From: Dyadobacter sp. CY312
GTDB taxonomy: Bacteria > Bacteroidota > Bacteroidia > Cytophagales > Spirosomataceae
NCBI RefSeq assembly: GCF_021390535.1
Contig: NZ_JAJUXG010000001.1
Coordinates: 62,001 to 126,000 of the forward strand
DNA length: 64,000 nt
Reading direction: 5' to 3'
The notes below the pieces were generated by a model, which was not told the DNA's origin, searched no databases, and saw nothing but the letters and a program-made list of their open reading frames with translations. Of the stretch, positions 8,557 through 16,035 are shown in pieces. The translations under genes and the position numbers were made by a program. The stretch's first letter is position 1. The number at the start of each line of letters is the position of its first letter.

Positions 8557-8818
8557 GGCAAAACCCGGGCACGAAAGCCAGGTAAGAACCCTTTTGGAAA
8601 CACTGACTGCCAAGTCAAGAAATGAAGAAGCTTGTATTCAATATGATTTGCATGAGTCTGTTGAGAAACCGGGTTATTTTATTTTTCATGAAGAATGGAC
8701 AGACCAGGCCGGTCTAGACATTCACAATAGTCAACCACATATAGATGAATTTAAGGCTGCTGCCAGCGGAATATTAGCTGCAGAAGTTATCATTCACAAG
8801 ACTGAAAAGTTGGTTTAG
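8528..8818 (+). CDS. YgiN-like quinol monooxygenase (ABM domain)
   Basis: 96 residues, a single antibiotic-biosynthesis-monooxygenase (dimeric alpha-beta barrel) domain: YLTAIIEAKPGHESQVRTLL at the start, then CIQYDLHESVEKPGYFIFHEEWTDQAGLDIHNSQPHI. These cofactor-free enzymes oxidise quinols. It overlaps the mdaB-like gene by 29 bp, so the two are translated from one mRNA; together they would cycle a quinone between reduced and oxidised forms, as proposed for E. coli MdaB/YgiN. A terminator follows at 8845. Confidence 0.85.
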   Translation: MSVYLTAIIEAKPGHESQVRTLLETLTAKSRNEEACIQYDLHESVEKPGYFIFHEEWTDQAGLDIHNSQPHIDEFKAAASGILAAEVIIHKTEKLV

Positions 8819-8844
8819 CCAGTATTTAGCAATTGACGTGAGAG

Positions 8845-8883
8845 AAGACGGGTAAACTCAATATAGATTTATCCGTCTTTTTG
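8845..8883 (+). terminator. Intrinsic terminator of the mdaB/ygiN-like operon
   Basis: A 12-bp stem with one G-T pair (AAGACGGGTAAA at 8845-8856, TTTATCCGTCTT at 8868-8879) runs into a T run. Confidence 0.8.
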
Positions 8884-8926
8884 ATGTCAATATGGTAAGC
8901 ACAAAAATGGTTTGCTGGGTTTTAAT

Positions 8927-9490
8927 TCAGTTTTGTTTTTCAGATAATGCGTTTAAGATATCAGTGTGAGGTTTAACCTTTAAAACTCCCTTTGTGGGTA
9001 TCATGTTTTTCCAAACCCAATTGTAGTGCTCTATCACCTGTAAAGCTGTTAGATGAGGTCTTTCGCCGGTAGTGTGACCATTCTCAATTACAGTTATATC
9101 GTAGTCCATAGTTAACGCTGCCTGGATGGTTGATTCTACGCAGAAATCTGTTGCACATCCTGAAATAATTAGCTCCTTAACAGAATGTTGTATCAGTTTT
9201 GCCTGAAGAGCGGAGTTGTAAAATATATTATTGGCGTATTTGTCAACAAAAATGTCCCCTTCCTTTACTACCAACTCGTCTAGTAGTTCCCATTCTGAAG
9301 TGTTTGGTACAAATTCTCCCGAAGCGGTTCCGTCGTGTTGAATATAAAATACGGGTAATGAGTTGAACCGAAAGGCATCAGCAACAAGGTTTATTCTTTT
9401 GACAACACCAGTGGCGTCGTACCGGGGAGTCAATGGCGTGAACGAACCTTTCTGCATGTCAATGATTAATAATGCTTTTCTGTTGCTCAT
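8927..9490 (-). CDS. Isochorismatase-family cysteine hydrolase
   Basis: 187 residues with the family fold and its Asp-Lys-Cys triad: D11 (LLIIDMQKGSF), K84 (FVDKYANNIF) and C117 (ISGCATDFCV, with the typical cis-peptide neighbourhood). Members hydrolyse amides, N-carbamoyl groups or isochorismate. The substrate cannot be told from the sequence; nicotinamidase is less likely because the metal-binding histidine pattern is not evident. It is a single gene, convergent with the ygiN-like gene and divergent from the YhdH-type reductase. Confidence 0.85.
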   Translation of the reverse strand: MSNRKALLIIDMQKGSFTPLTPRYDATGVVKRINLVADAFRFNSLPVFYIQHDGTASGEFVPNTSEWELLDELVVKEGDIFVDKYANNIFYNSALQAKLIQHSVKELIISGCATDFCVESTIQAALTMDYDITVIENGHTTGERPHLTALQVIEHYNWVWKNMIPTKGVLKVKPHTDILNALSEKQN

Positions 9491-9610
9491 AATTTAATGT
9501 ATACGTTACCGACTGCTTTTGGCACCAAATTAGCAATAATAGTTTTCAAGTATGAGAGATTTTGTTTAGCTTGAAATATACAATACAAAGTCAAATCGAT
9601 TTTATAGGTC

Positions 9611-10606
9611 ATGAGCGAAACTTTCAAAGCCTTTTATATAAGCCAAAACGAAGAAGGAATTCGTAAAGAGATAAGACAAGTTGGTTTTGACGAATTGCCT
9701 CAAAATGAAGTTTTGATCCGTGTATCATTTTCGTCTATTAACTATAAAGATGCTCTTTCGGCATCGGGAAATAAGGGTGTTACGCGTAAGTATCCTCATG
9801 TGCCTGGAATAGATGCTGCGGGTACTGTGGTAAAATCCACTGTACCGGAACTGACGGTTGGAACACTTGTCATTGTAACTGGTTTTGATTTGGGCATGAA
9901 CACCTGGGGCGGGTTTGGAGCATACATTTCTGTGCCTGCGTCCTGGGTGGTAATTCTTCCTCCTGAGCTTTCACTTAAAGAGGCAATGAGTTTTGGAACG
10001 GCAGGTTTGACGGCTGGCTTGTCAATACAAAAGATATTGAACGCAGGGATTGAACCAAAGGATGGGGCTATTGTGGTGAGTGGTGCAACGGGTGGTGTGG
10101 GAAGTATGGCAACCGCTATTTTATCTCATTTGGGGTTTAAAGTCACAGCAATTTCCGGCAAGACTGAGAATTCGTTTTTGCTGGATGTACTCGGGGCCAG
10201 GACCATTACAGGTAGAAATGAGTTTGTCGAGAAATACAATACTAAGCCGTTGTCAGGTGCCGACTTCGCTGCCGGGGTTGATAACGTGGGTGGTGATATT
10301 TTGTCGGGTATTCTTAAAGCAGTAAAGCATAGCGGTGTGGTAACAAGTTGCGGCAATGTGGCTTCTGCGGATCTTATTACAACCGTATTTCCGTTCATTT
10401 TAAGGGGAATCACGTTGTCGGGTATTGATTCGGCTCAGGCTAAGATGTCTTTACGGCAAAAAGTCTGGAACAATCTGGCAACGATTTGGAAACCACAATA
10501 TCTGGATGAAATGGTACAGGAGATTGAAATGGACCAGCTATCGGAAAAATTGGATGAATTGTTACAAGGAAAAGCAAAAGGGAGATATGTACTCCGCCAT
10601 GAATAG
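9611..10606 (+). CDS. YhdH/YhfP (AcuI)-type NADPH-dependent enoyl/quinone reductase
   Basis: 331 residues, a zinc-independent medium-chain dehydrogenase/reductase. Motifs: SINYKDALSASG near residue 43, HVPGIDAAGTVV, GFGAYISVPASWVV, and the NADPH-binding turn VSGATGGVGSMATAIL (about 159-174) followed by SGKTENSFLLDVLGA. The family reduces acrylyl-CoA or similar enoyl compounds; the exact substrate is uncertain. It lies near the mdaB/ygiN-like and isochorismatase-like genes but has its own start region and terminator, so it is probably a single unit. Confidence 0.88.
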   Translation: MSETFKAFYISQNEEGIRKEIRQVGFDELPQNEVLIRVSFSSINYKDALSASGNKGVTRKYPHVPGIDAAGTVVKSTVPELTVGTLVIVTGFDLGMNTWGGFGAYISVPASWVVILPPELSLKEAMSFGTAGLTAGLSIQKILNAGIEPKDGAIVVSGATGGVGSMATAILSHLGFKVTAISGKTENSFLLDVLGARTITGRNEFVEKYNTKPLSGADFAAGVDNVGGDILSGILKAVKHSGVVTSCGNVASADLITTVFPFILRGITLSGIDSAQAKMSLRQKVWNNLATIWKPQYLDEMVQEIEMDQLSEKLDELLQGKAKGRYVLRHE

Positions 10607-10635
10607 TTTCTGGTTACATGATTTATTAATTATTA

Positions 10636-10669
10636 GACCTGCTTAACCGGCAGGTTTTTATTTTTTTTA
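10636..10669 (+). terminator. Intrinsic terminator
   Basis: The stem ACCTGC (10637-10642) / GCAGGT (10650-10655) is followed by a long T-rich run to about 10669. It ends the YhdH-type gene. Confidence 0.75.
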
Positions 10670-10720
10670 CACAGTATTCTTAACAACAAAAAAAATTAAC
10701 AGAAATTAACAAGGTCGATA

Positions 10721-10750
10721 TTTGTTCATACGAAATATTTCCTACCTTTG
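10721..10750 (+). promoter_or_regulatory. Promoter with palindrome before the blaI-like gene
   Basis: TTTG (10721-10724), an 18-bp spacer, then TACCTTTG (10743-10750). A 10-bp perfect palindrome GAAATATTTC (10732-10741) fills the end of the spacer, directly before the -7 box. A repressor bound there would block the polymerase, which suits autoregulation by the BlaI-like product. Operator identity is inferred. Confidence 0.72.
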
Positions 10751-10772
10751 AAACGATATCAATAATACGGCT

Positions 10773-11135
10773 ATGGAACCTACCAAATCAGAGTTAGAAA
10801 TTTTACAAGTGTTGTGGCAGCACGGACCGTCGACAGTCCGTTTTGTTAACGATACATTAAATGAAGAGAAACGGGCGGTTCAATATTCCTCGACCTTGAA
10901 ACTGATGCAGATCATGACTGATAAGGGGATTGTGACAAGGGATGAAAGCAGCATGAAACACGTATACAGTCCGGCAGAAGAGGAGGGTAAAACCAAGACA
11001 AAATTGCTGGAACGCTTCGTGGATTCGATGTACAACGGTTCTGCTTCGAGTCTCGTGATGCAGTTGTTTGGAAATAAAAGTACCAGTAAAGAGGAGCTGG
11101 ATGAGATAAAGGATTTCCTGAAAAAGCTTGATTAA
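10773..11135 (+). CDS. BlaI/MecI/CopY-family repressor
   Basis: 120 residues with the winged helix of the family: PTKSELEILQVLWQHGPSTVRFVNDTL, then YSSTLKLMQIMTDKGIVTRDESSMKHVYSP. The C-terminal part (LLERFVDSMYNGSASSLVMQLF) is the dimerisation region. In studied systems it binds the promoter until the M56 partner cuts it. The partner gene starts 28 bp downstream, forming a blaI-blaR1-like operon under the promoter at 10721. No beta-lactamase gene follows, so the target genes are probably elsewhere, or the signal is not a beta-lactam. Confidence 0.92.
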   Translation: MEPTKSELEILQVLWQHGPSTVRFVNDTLNEEKRAVQYSSTLKLMQIMTDKGIVTRDESSMKHVYSPAEEEGKTKTKLLERFVDSMYNGSASSLVMQLFGNKSTSKEELDEIKDFLKKLD

Positions 11136-11163
11136 AAATTGAAAACTGTAAAATCTATTAGCC

Positions 11164-13107
11164 ATGAATTTTAATTCTTTCAATTTACCAATCTCCGCTG
11201 ATCTCATCCAGGCTTTTAGCTGGACACTCATTCATTCACTCTGGCAGGGACTTGTGCTCGCTATTGCAGTGGGAGTAGTATTGCTGGCATCAAAAAAGTC
11301 TAAACCGGCTTTAAGATACAATTTGTTAACCGGTCTGATGTTGCTTTTTGTGATTGCAAACGGTGCCACTTTCTATTACGAATTCAATCAAAGTGAAGGT
11401 GTAAAAACTCAGGTTAACAACCTTATAAGTTTAGGCAAGAGCACTTCCACTGAAAATGTTATCACGCTCACAACTGTTCAGCAACAGACCGGCGACTGGC
11501 TTCACTCTCTTCTGGATTTTTGCAGCAGCAACGCCTTGTTAATAGTCATGATCTGGCTTGTGGTCTTTCTTGCAAAGTCGGTTAGGGCTGTTACAGGAAT
11601 GATTTACATCAACCGATTGAGGCATGAAGGAACATTTGGCGCTGCGGATCATTGGCAGCAGAAATTACAGCAGTTAGCTCACAAGCTGAACATCAGTTCA
11701 GGGGTGATGCTGATGGAGTCGGAAATGGTTTCTGTACCAGCTGTGATCGGTTTTTTCAAGCCCTTGATACTGGTACCAGTTGGATTTTTAACCAGCATTC
11801 CATACGTACAGGTCGAAGCTATTTTGCTGCACGAACTCGCCCACATTCGCCGCCAGGATTTCCTGGTGAATGTATTCCAGAGTTTTGCAGAAAGCATTTA
11901 TTTCTTTAATCCGGCTGTGATCTGGCTTTCCCGTTTGATAAGAGAAGAAAGAGAACACTGCTGCGACGATTTGGCAATTGCAGTGATGCAAAGTAAAACT
12001 GCCTTTGTTAACGCGCTGGTTGTATTTCAGGAACATAAACTTATCGAACAAAGGCAGGCTCTTGCTTTTGCCGGAAAACGTAATCATTTGTTGGACAGAA
12101 TAAAACGAATTATTTACAACAACAATAAACAATTAAATGCCATGGAAAAATTATTTGTAACAGCAAGCGTGCTAACAGCCACGGTACTTTTAGCCGCTTT
12201 TTCACCAGAATTACCTAAACCTCCCAAAGCTCCAAAGCCACCGAAGTTCGATGTTCCCGCACCACCACCGTTGCCTCCGTCACCTGTAGCTCCGCATACT
12301 TTGTGTGACACGGTACCTGCACCAGCGGAACCAGGCTCGGAGGTAAATACGATTCATGTTACCCGCGACAAAAAACGATACGAGATTACTGAGGTGGATG
12401 GTGAAGTAACTGAGTTGAAAATTAATGGCAAGCAGATTGCTAAAAACAAATTTGGGGAATACGATAATGAGATACGGTCCATTATTGAAGAAGTGAATGA
12501 AGAGCGTCAAGAGGAGGAGGAGCACGCGGAGGAAATGCAGTCAGAAGCTGAGGATTTGAACCAGGAGGCAGCTGATCTTCAAGCAGAGGCGCTAGAATTA
12601 CGCAAACAGGCGACTTTGATGAAGCTTGATGCCGAGAAAATGAAAGGCCAAATGGAGCTTAACAGGGAGCAGATGATTGCTGTGAAAAAAGAGGCAGAAC
12701 TTGTAAGAAAACAGTTATCAGGTCAAAACAATCAGAATCTTAATACGGATGAGTTGCGCAAAAGTGCTGCACAATTACAAAAATCGGCTGAGAAACTTCG
12801 TGTTGAGGCGACTGTACTGAAAGAACAGGCTGAGGTTTCAAGACTTGAAGCTGAAACGATACGTCAAGATCATGAAAAGATGATGGACAATTTTCTTCGT
12901 GATCTGGAAAGTGAAGGTTACGGAAAGGATAAGAAGAATTTATCTTTCAGGATCACCGAGAACGAATTTATTGTAAATGGTCAGAAATTATCCGATAAGG
13001 TTCACTCAAAGTTTAAAAGCAAATACCTGAAAGAGAAAGGAACGGAAATCGTTTATAACTGGAAGGAAGATAATCATACCTACACGGGATCTATTCATCG
13101 AAAGTAG
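11164..13107 (+). CDS. BlaR1-like M56 membrane metallopeptidase with coiled-coil tail
   Basis: 647 residues. The N-terminal part has several membrane segments (residues about 15-40, 45-65, 115-140) and the M56 zinc peptidase domain with H223-E-L-A-H227 (ILLHELAHIRRQD) and the distal glutamate/CCDD region (REEREHCCDDLA, about 260-268). Another hydrophobic segment lies near 325-343, then a proline-rich linker (KPPKAPKPPK), then about 130 residues of Glu/Ala/Gln-rich coiled coil (about 440-590) and a short folded end. The classical penicillin-binding sensor domain of BlaR1 is missing, so what it senses is unknown. It very likely inactivates the BlaI-like repressor encoded upstream. Confidence 0.88.
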   Translation: MNFNSFNLPISADLIQAFSWTLIHSLWQGLVLAIAVGVVLLASKKSKPALRYNLLTGLMLLFVIANGATFYYEFNQSEGVKTQVNNLISLGKSTSTENVITLTTVQQQTGDWLHSLLDFCSSNALLIVMIWLVVFLAKSVRAVTGMIYINRLRHEGTFGAADHWQQKLQQLAHKLNISSGVMLMESEMVSVPAVIGFFKPLILVPVGFLTSIPYVQVEAILLHELAHIRRQDFLVNVFQSFAESIYFFNPAVIWLSRLIREEREHCCDDLAIAVMQSKTAFVNALVVFQEHKLIEQRQALAFAGKRNHLLDRIKRIIYNNNKQLNAMEKLFVTASVLTATVLLAAFSPELPKPPKAPKPPKFDVPAPPPLPPSPVAPHTLCDTVPAPAEPGSEVNTIHVTRDKKRYEITEVDGEVTELKINGKQIAKNKFGEYDNEIRSIIEEVNEERQEEEEHAEEMQSEAEDLNQEAADLQAEALELRKQATLMKLDAEKMKGQMELNREQMIAVKKEAELVRKQLSGQNNQNLNTDELRKSAAQLQKSAEKLRVEATVLKEQAEVSRLEAETIRQDHEKMMDNFLRDLESEGYGKDKKNLSFRITENEFIVNGQKLSDKVHSKFKSKYLKEKGTEIVYNWKEDNHTYTGSIHRK

Positions 13108-13132
13108 ATTTTTGTAGTACTTCAAGTATGAG

Positions 13133-13169
13133 CGGCTCCGGGATTTCGATTTCGGAGCTGTTATTTTTT
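13133..13169 (+). terminator. Intrinsic terminator of the blaI/blaR1-like operon
   Basis: An 8-bp stem (CGGCTCCG at 13133-13140, CGGAGCTG at 13153-13160, one G-T pair) followed by TTATTTTTT. Confidence 0.8.
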
Positions 13170-13200
13170 GCGTAGAGTTCTCGAAAACGGTTCTGATTTA

Positions 13201-13608
13201 TTACTCTAAAATCTTAATTTTTAATATTGTATGATCAATGAGTTTGCTGAAATCAGAACGATTATAGGTATACAGATTTTTACAATATCGTTCTGCGATG
13301 GCGAGATGGAGGCAGTCATTGAAGTTCGAATAACCAATAATGGATGCAAGGTGAATGGCTCTATCGAATTCTTGTCTGCTATGGGAGACAGGGGTCGAAG
13401 TAATTAATTGCTTTATTTTCAGTGTTGTATAAGAATAATCTTGCCTGAGTTTACCTAAAACAAAGCCAACTTCCTGAATCGTTATCCAGGAAACCAAAAA
13501 GGAATCCTTAAAAATGCTTTGCTCAATGAAAGCAATTGATTCTTCATGTCTGTTGATGTTTTGTAAAACGAACGCATTGATTAAGACATCGGTATCAAAG
13601 TAATCCAT
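13201..13608 (-). CDS. VapC-type PIN-domain toxin
   Basis: 135 residues of PIN-domain ribonuclease fold. The acidic residues that hold the metal are in place: D5 (YFDTDVLI), E46 (TIQEVGFV), D98 (SNFNDCLHLAIAE) and D119 (YNRSDF). VapC proteins cut tRNA or rRNA when freed from the antitoxin. The upstream small gene ends 4 bp before this start, the usual antitoxin-toxin order. The gene is A/T-rich and lies between two operons on the opposite strand, consistent with an acquired module. Confidence 0.85.
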   Translation of the reverse strand: MDYFDTDVLINAFVLQNINRHEESIAFIEQSIFKDSFLVSWITIQEVGFVLGKLRQDYSYTTLKIKQLITSTPVSHSRQEFDRAIHLASIIGYSNFNDCLHLAIAERYCKNLYTYNRSDFSKLIDHTILKIKILE

Positions 13609-13612
13609 AAAA

Positions 13613-13852
13613 TTATTCGTGTGTTTGGTCTATAATGGTACGAATATCAATTGCAGAATCTATTTTCGGCGCAATGTATCTACTATCCCTAATCATATCA
13701 GTTAATGCCTTTTTTCGATCTGATGCCAGCCCCCCGATTAGAGATAATGACCGAATAGTGATTTCAATTTCTTGATCAGCGAACATGGCTCTTACAGACT
13801 CCAAAAAATCGAGATCAATTTCCTTCGTATTAAACCGATATGTAGTTTCCAT
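13613..13852 (-). CDS. Probable antitoxin of the PIN-toxin pair
   Basis: 79 residues from the ATG at 13850-13852 (METTYRFNTKEIDLDFLESV). The longer frame adds a hydrophobic run with no ribosome site, so I prefer this start. EIDLDFLESVRAMFADQEIEI resembles small antitoxins of Bacteroidota that pair with PIN toxins, and the C-terminal part (SRYIAPKIDSAIDI) would be the toxin-binding tail. The DNA-binding fold is not evident, so the family is not named. It precedes the toxin by 4 bp and is almost certainly co-transcribed. Confidence 0.72.
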   Translation of the reverse strand: METTYRFNTKEIDLDFLESVRAMFADQEIEITIRSLSLIGGLASDRKKALTDMIRDSRYIAPKIDSAIDIRTIIDQTHE

Positions 13853-14062
13853 GACTTTGTTTATTACAAACAAAAATAACAATTCTAGCCATACATTCAT
13901 AATGACGCTGGGGGCTTCTCATGTGTAAACAGGAGTATCTGAATAAAGTATGTGCCGTAAGAGATGGACTCAGGATGAAGAAAATATAATGTTTACTGTT
14001 ATCTACTTAGTAGAAACAGCCATCTCCAGGCATTTTATCAGAAATAATTATCTACCTATATA

Positions 14063-16018
14063 ATGAAACGTTATCTCTTACTAGCCTTCCTAGTTATTCA
14101 TTCCGCTGCCTTTGCACAAGTTAAACTAGCACGGCTGTTTTCTGATCACGTGGTTTTGCAACGACAGAAGCCAATACCGGTGTGGGGATGGGCAAATGCG
14201 GGTGAAAAGGTAAAAGTTACGCTGGCAGGACAAACACAGAACACCAAAGCAGGTGCTGATGGAAAATGGATGGTTAAATTTTCGCCATTAGAAGCGGGTG
14301 GTCCGCATACAATGGCTGTAACAGCGAAGTCAGGGACAGCCGCTGTGTCCGATATTTTGATCGGGGAAGTTTGGTTATGCTCCGGACAATCAAACATGGA
14401 ATGGCCGGTACGTAATGCCAATCATTTTGAAAAGGAAAAGGCGAATGCAGAGTTTCCGCAAATTCGTCATTTTAAAGTAGCACACGAGGTAACATTGACA
14501 CCTGAAAAAGACTTGAAGTCAGGTGATTGGAAACTGGCTTCTGCTGAGACAGTGGGTGACTTTACTGCCATAGGCTTTTTCTTCGCAAGGGAAATTTACC
14601 AAAAGCTCAATGTCCCCATTGGTATTTTACATTCTTCCTGGGGAGGTTCGCAGATCGAGGGTTGGATCAGCAAGGAAGGTATGCTGGGAAATGAGGAGTT
14701 GAAAAGTTATGCTGAAAATCTACCAAAAACATGGGAAGAGGCGGATGTGTTAATGGATAAAAAGCTAAGAATGCAGCTATTTAAAAATGCGGATTATATA
14801 CCCGGCGAGCAGGATGAAAAGTTATATACAAGCGGTACAGCTGACTTCAAAAACTGGCAATCGACAGGAGATCCGGTGGGACAGTGGGACTGGAAAGGTT
14901 TGATGGGTTACAGAGGAGAAGGTTTTATGGCTAAAACAATATCTGTCTCTGATGACATTGCTTCAAAGCTTACCACACTTTCGCTGGCGGAGAACGATAA
15001 TAATGTTGATGTGTATGTGAATGGAAAACTTGTAAATTCCAGCGCTGTGAAAGGGTCGAGGAAAATCTCAATTCCTGCCAATACCTGGAAAGCTGGTGAA
15101 AACCAATTGGTACTTAAAGTTGGAAAGATGATTGGCACTGCCTGGTTTGGGCCCGGACTCATGGGAAGTTCATCAGATTTATATCTGGAGGCTGGTCAGC
15201 AAAAAATTAGCCTGGCGACCGATTGGAAACTAATGCCATCTTTTGCCGGAAAACATGAGTATGCGCATTTGATGAACAACGTAGGCACTACCATTTACAA
15301 TGCCATGATCGTCCAGCTTATTCCGTTTTCGGTGCGCGGTTCGCTCTGGTATCAGGGAGAGGCCAATGCCGGAAGATCCTACCAATACAGGAAAACATTT
15401 CCATTGATGATTAACGATTGGCGGCGGTTGTGGAACGATGAGTTCTCGTTTTATTGGGTTCAGCTTTCCAGTTTTGGCAAAGAACTAAATAGCAATCAAG
15501 GTAGTGTTTGGGCGGAACTTCGTGAAGCCCAGGATATGACTTTAAGTCTGCCTAAAACGGGAATGGCGGTAACTACTGATGTTGGAAATCCCAAAGATAT
15601 TCACCCGACAAACAAACAGGATGTTGCGCACCGACTGGCCGTAAATGCGCTTAAATTCGATTACGGACAAGATATTTCTTACAGTTCACCTCGTTTTGAA
15701 AAACTCAACATTGAAAATGACAAAGCGGTAATCAGCGTTAAGTATCTGGATGGCGATATTGTTGTCAAAAACAAATATGGTTATATAGAGGGTTTTGAAA
15801 TAGCTGGCGAAGACAAAGTATTTCACTATGCTCAGGCGGTTTATCAGGATAAGAAGCTTGTTGTTTCTTCTGCAAAAGTTAAAAATCCGGTAGCGGTGCG
15901 ATACAATTGGTCAGATGCAACAGAGGAAGGGCAGATATTTAATGCAGCAGGATTGCCGCTGGCTCCATTCCGGACAGACACCTGGCCTGGGATAACGGTA
16001 AATAATAAATTTCAATAG
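14063..16018 (+). CDS. Sialate O-acetylesterase-like SGNH hydrolase
   Basis: 651 residues with a signal peptide ending AFAQ (residue 19). It removes O-acetyl groups from sialic acids or other acetylated glycans, outside the cytoplasm. Seen: LFSDHVVLQRQKPIPVWGWA (the family's N-terminal beta domain), the nucleophile S110 in WLCSGQSNMEWPV, a jelly-roll insertion at about 265-385 (TADFKNWQSTGDP ... AGENQLVLKVG), SLWYQGEAN, and the late Asp-His pair in DIHPTNKQDVAHRLA. It is followed after 17 bp by the PQQ dehydrogenase gene, probably one transcript. Confidence 0.92.
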   Translation: MKRYLLLAFLVIHSAAFAQVKLARLFSDHVVLQRQKPIPVWGWANAGEKVKVTLAGQTQNTKAGADGKWMVKFSPLEAGGPHTMAVTAKSGTAAVSDILIGEVWLCSGQSNMEWPVRNANHFEKEKANAEFPQIRHFKVAHEVTLTPEKDLKSGDWKLASAETVGDFTAIGFFFAREIYQKLNVPIGILHSSWGGSQIEGWISKEGMLGNEELKSYAENLPKTWEEADVLMDKKLRMQLFKNADYIPGEQDEKLYTSGTADFKNWQSTGDPVGQWDWKGLMGYRGEGFMAKTISVSDDIASKLTTLSLAENDNNVDVYVNGKLVNSSAVKGSRKISIPANTWKAGENQLVLKVGKMIGTAWFGPGLMGSSSDLYLEAGQQKISLATDWKLMPSFAGKHEYAHLMNNVGTTIYNAMIVQLIPFSVRGSLWYQGEANAGRSYQYRKTFPLMINDWRRLWNDEFSFYWVQLSSFGKELNSNQGSVWAELREAQDMTLSLPKTGMAVTTDVGNPKDIHPTNKQDVAHRLAVNALKFDYGQDISYSSPRFEKLNIENDKAVISVKYLDGDIVVKNKYGYIEGFEIAGEDKVFHYAQAVYQDKKLVVSSAKVKNPVAVRYNWSDATEEGQIFNAAGLPLAPFRTDTWPGITVNNKFQ

Positions 16019-16035
16019 TTGAATAATTTCTTTCC

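Noticed and set aside
10126..10413. Antisense frames within the reductase, peptidase and SusC genes
   Set aside because: Long frames opposite real genes with high coding quality; typical shadows.
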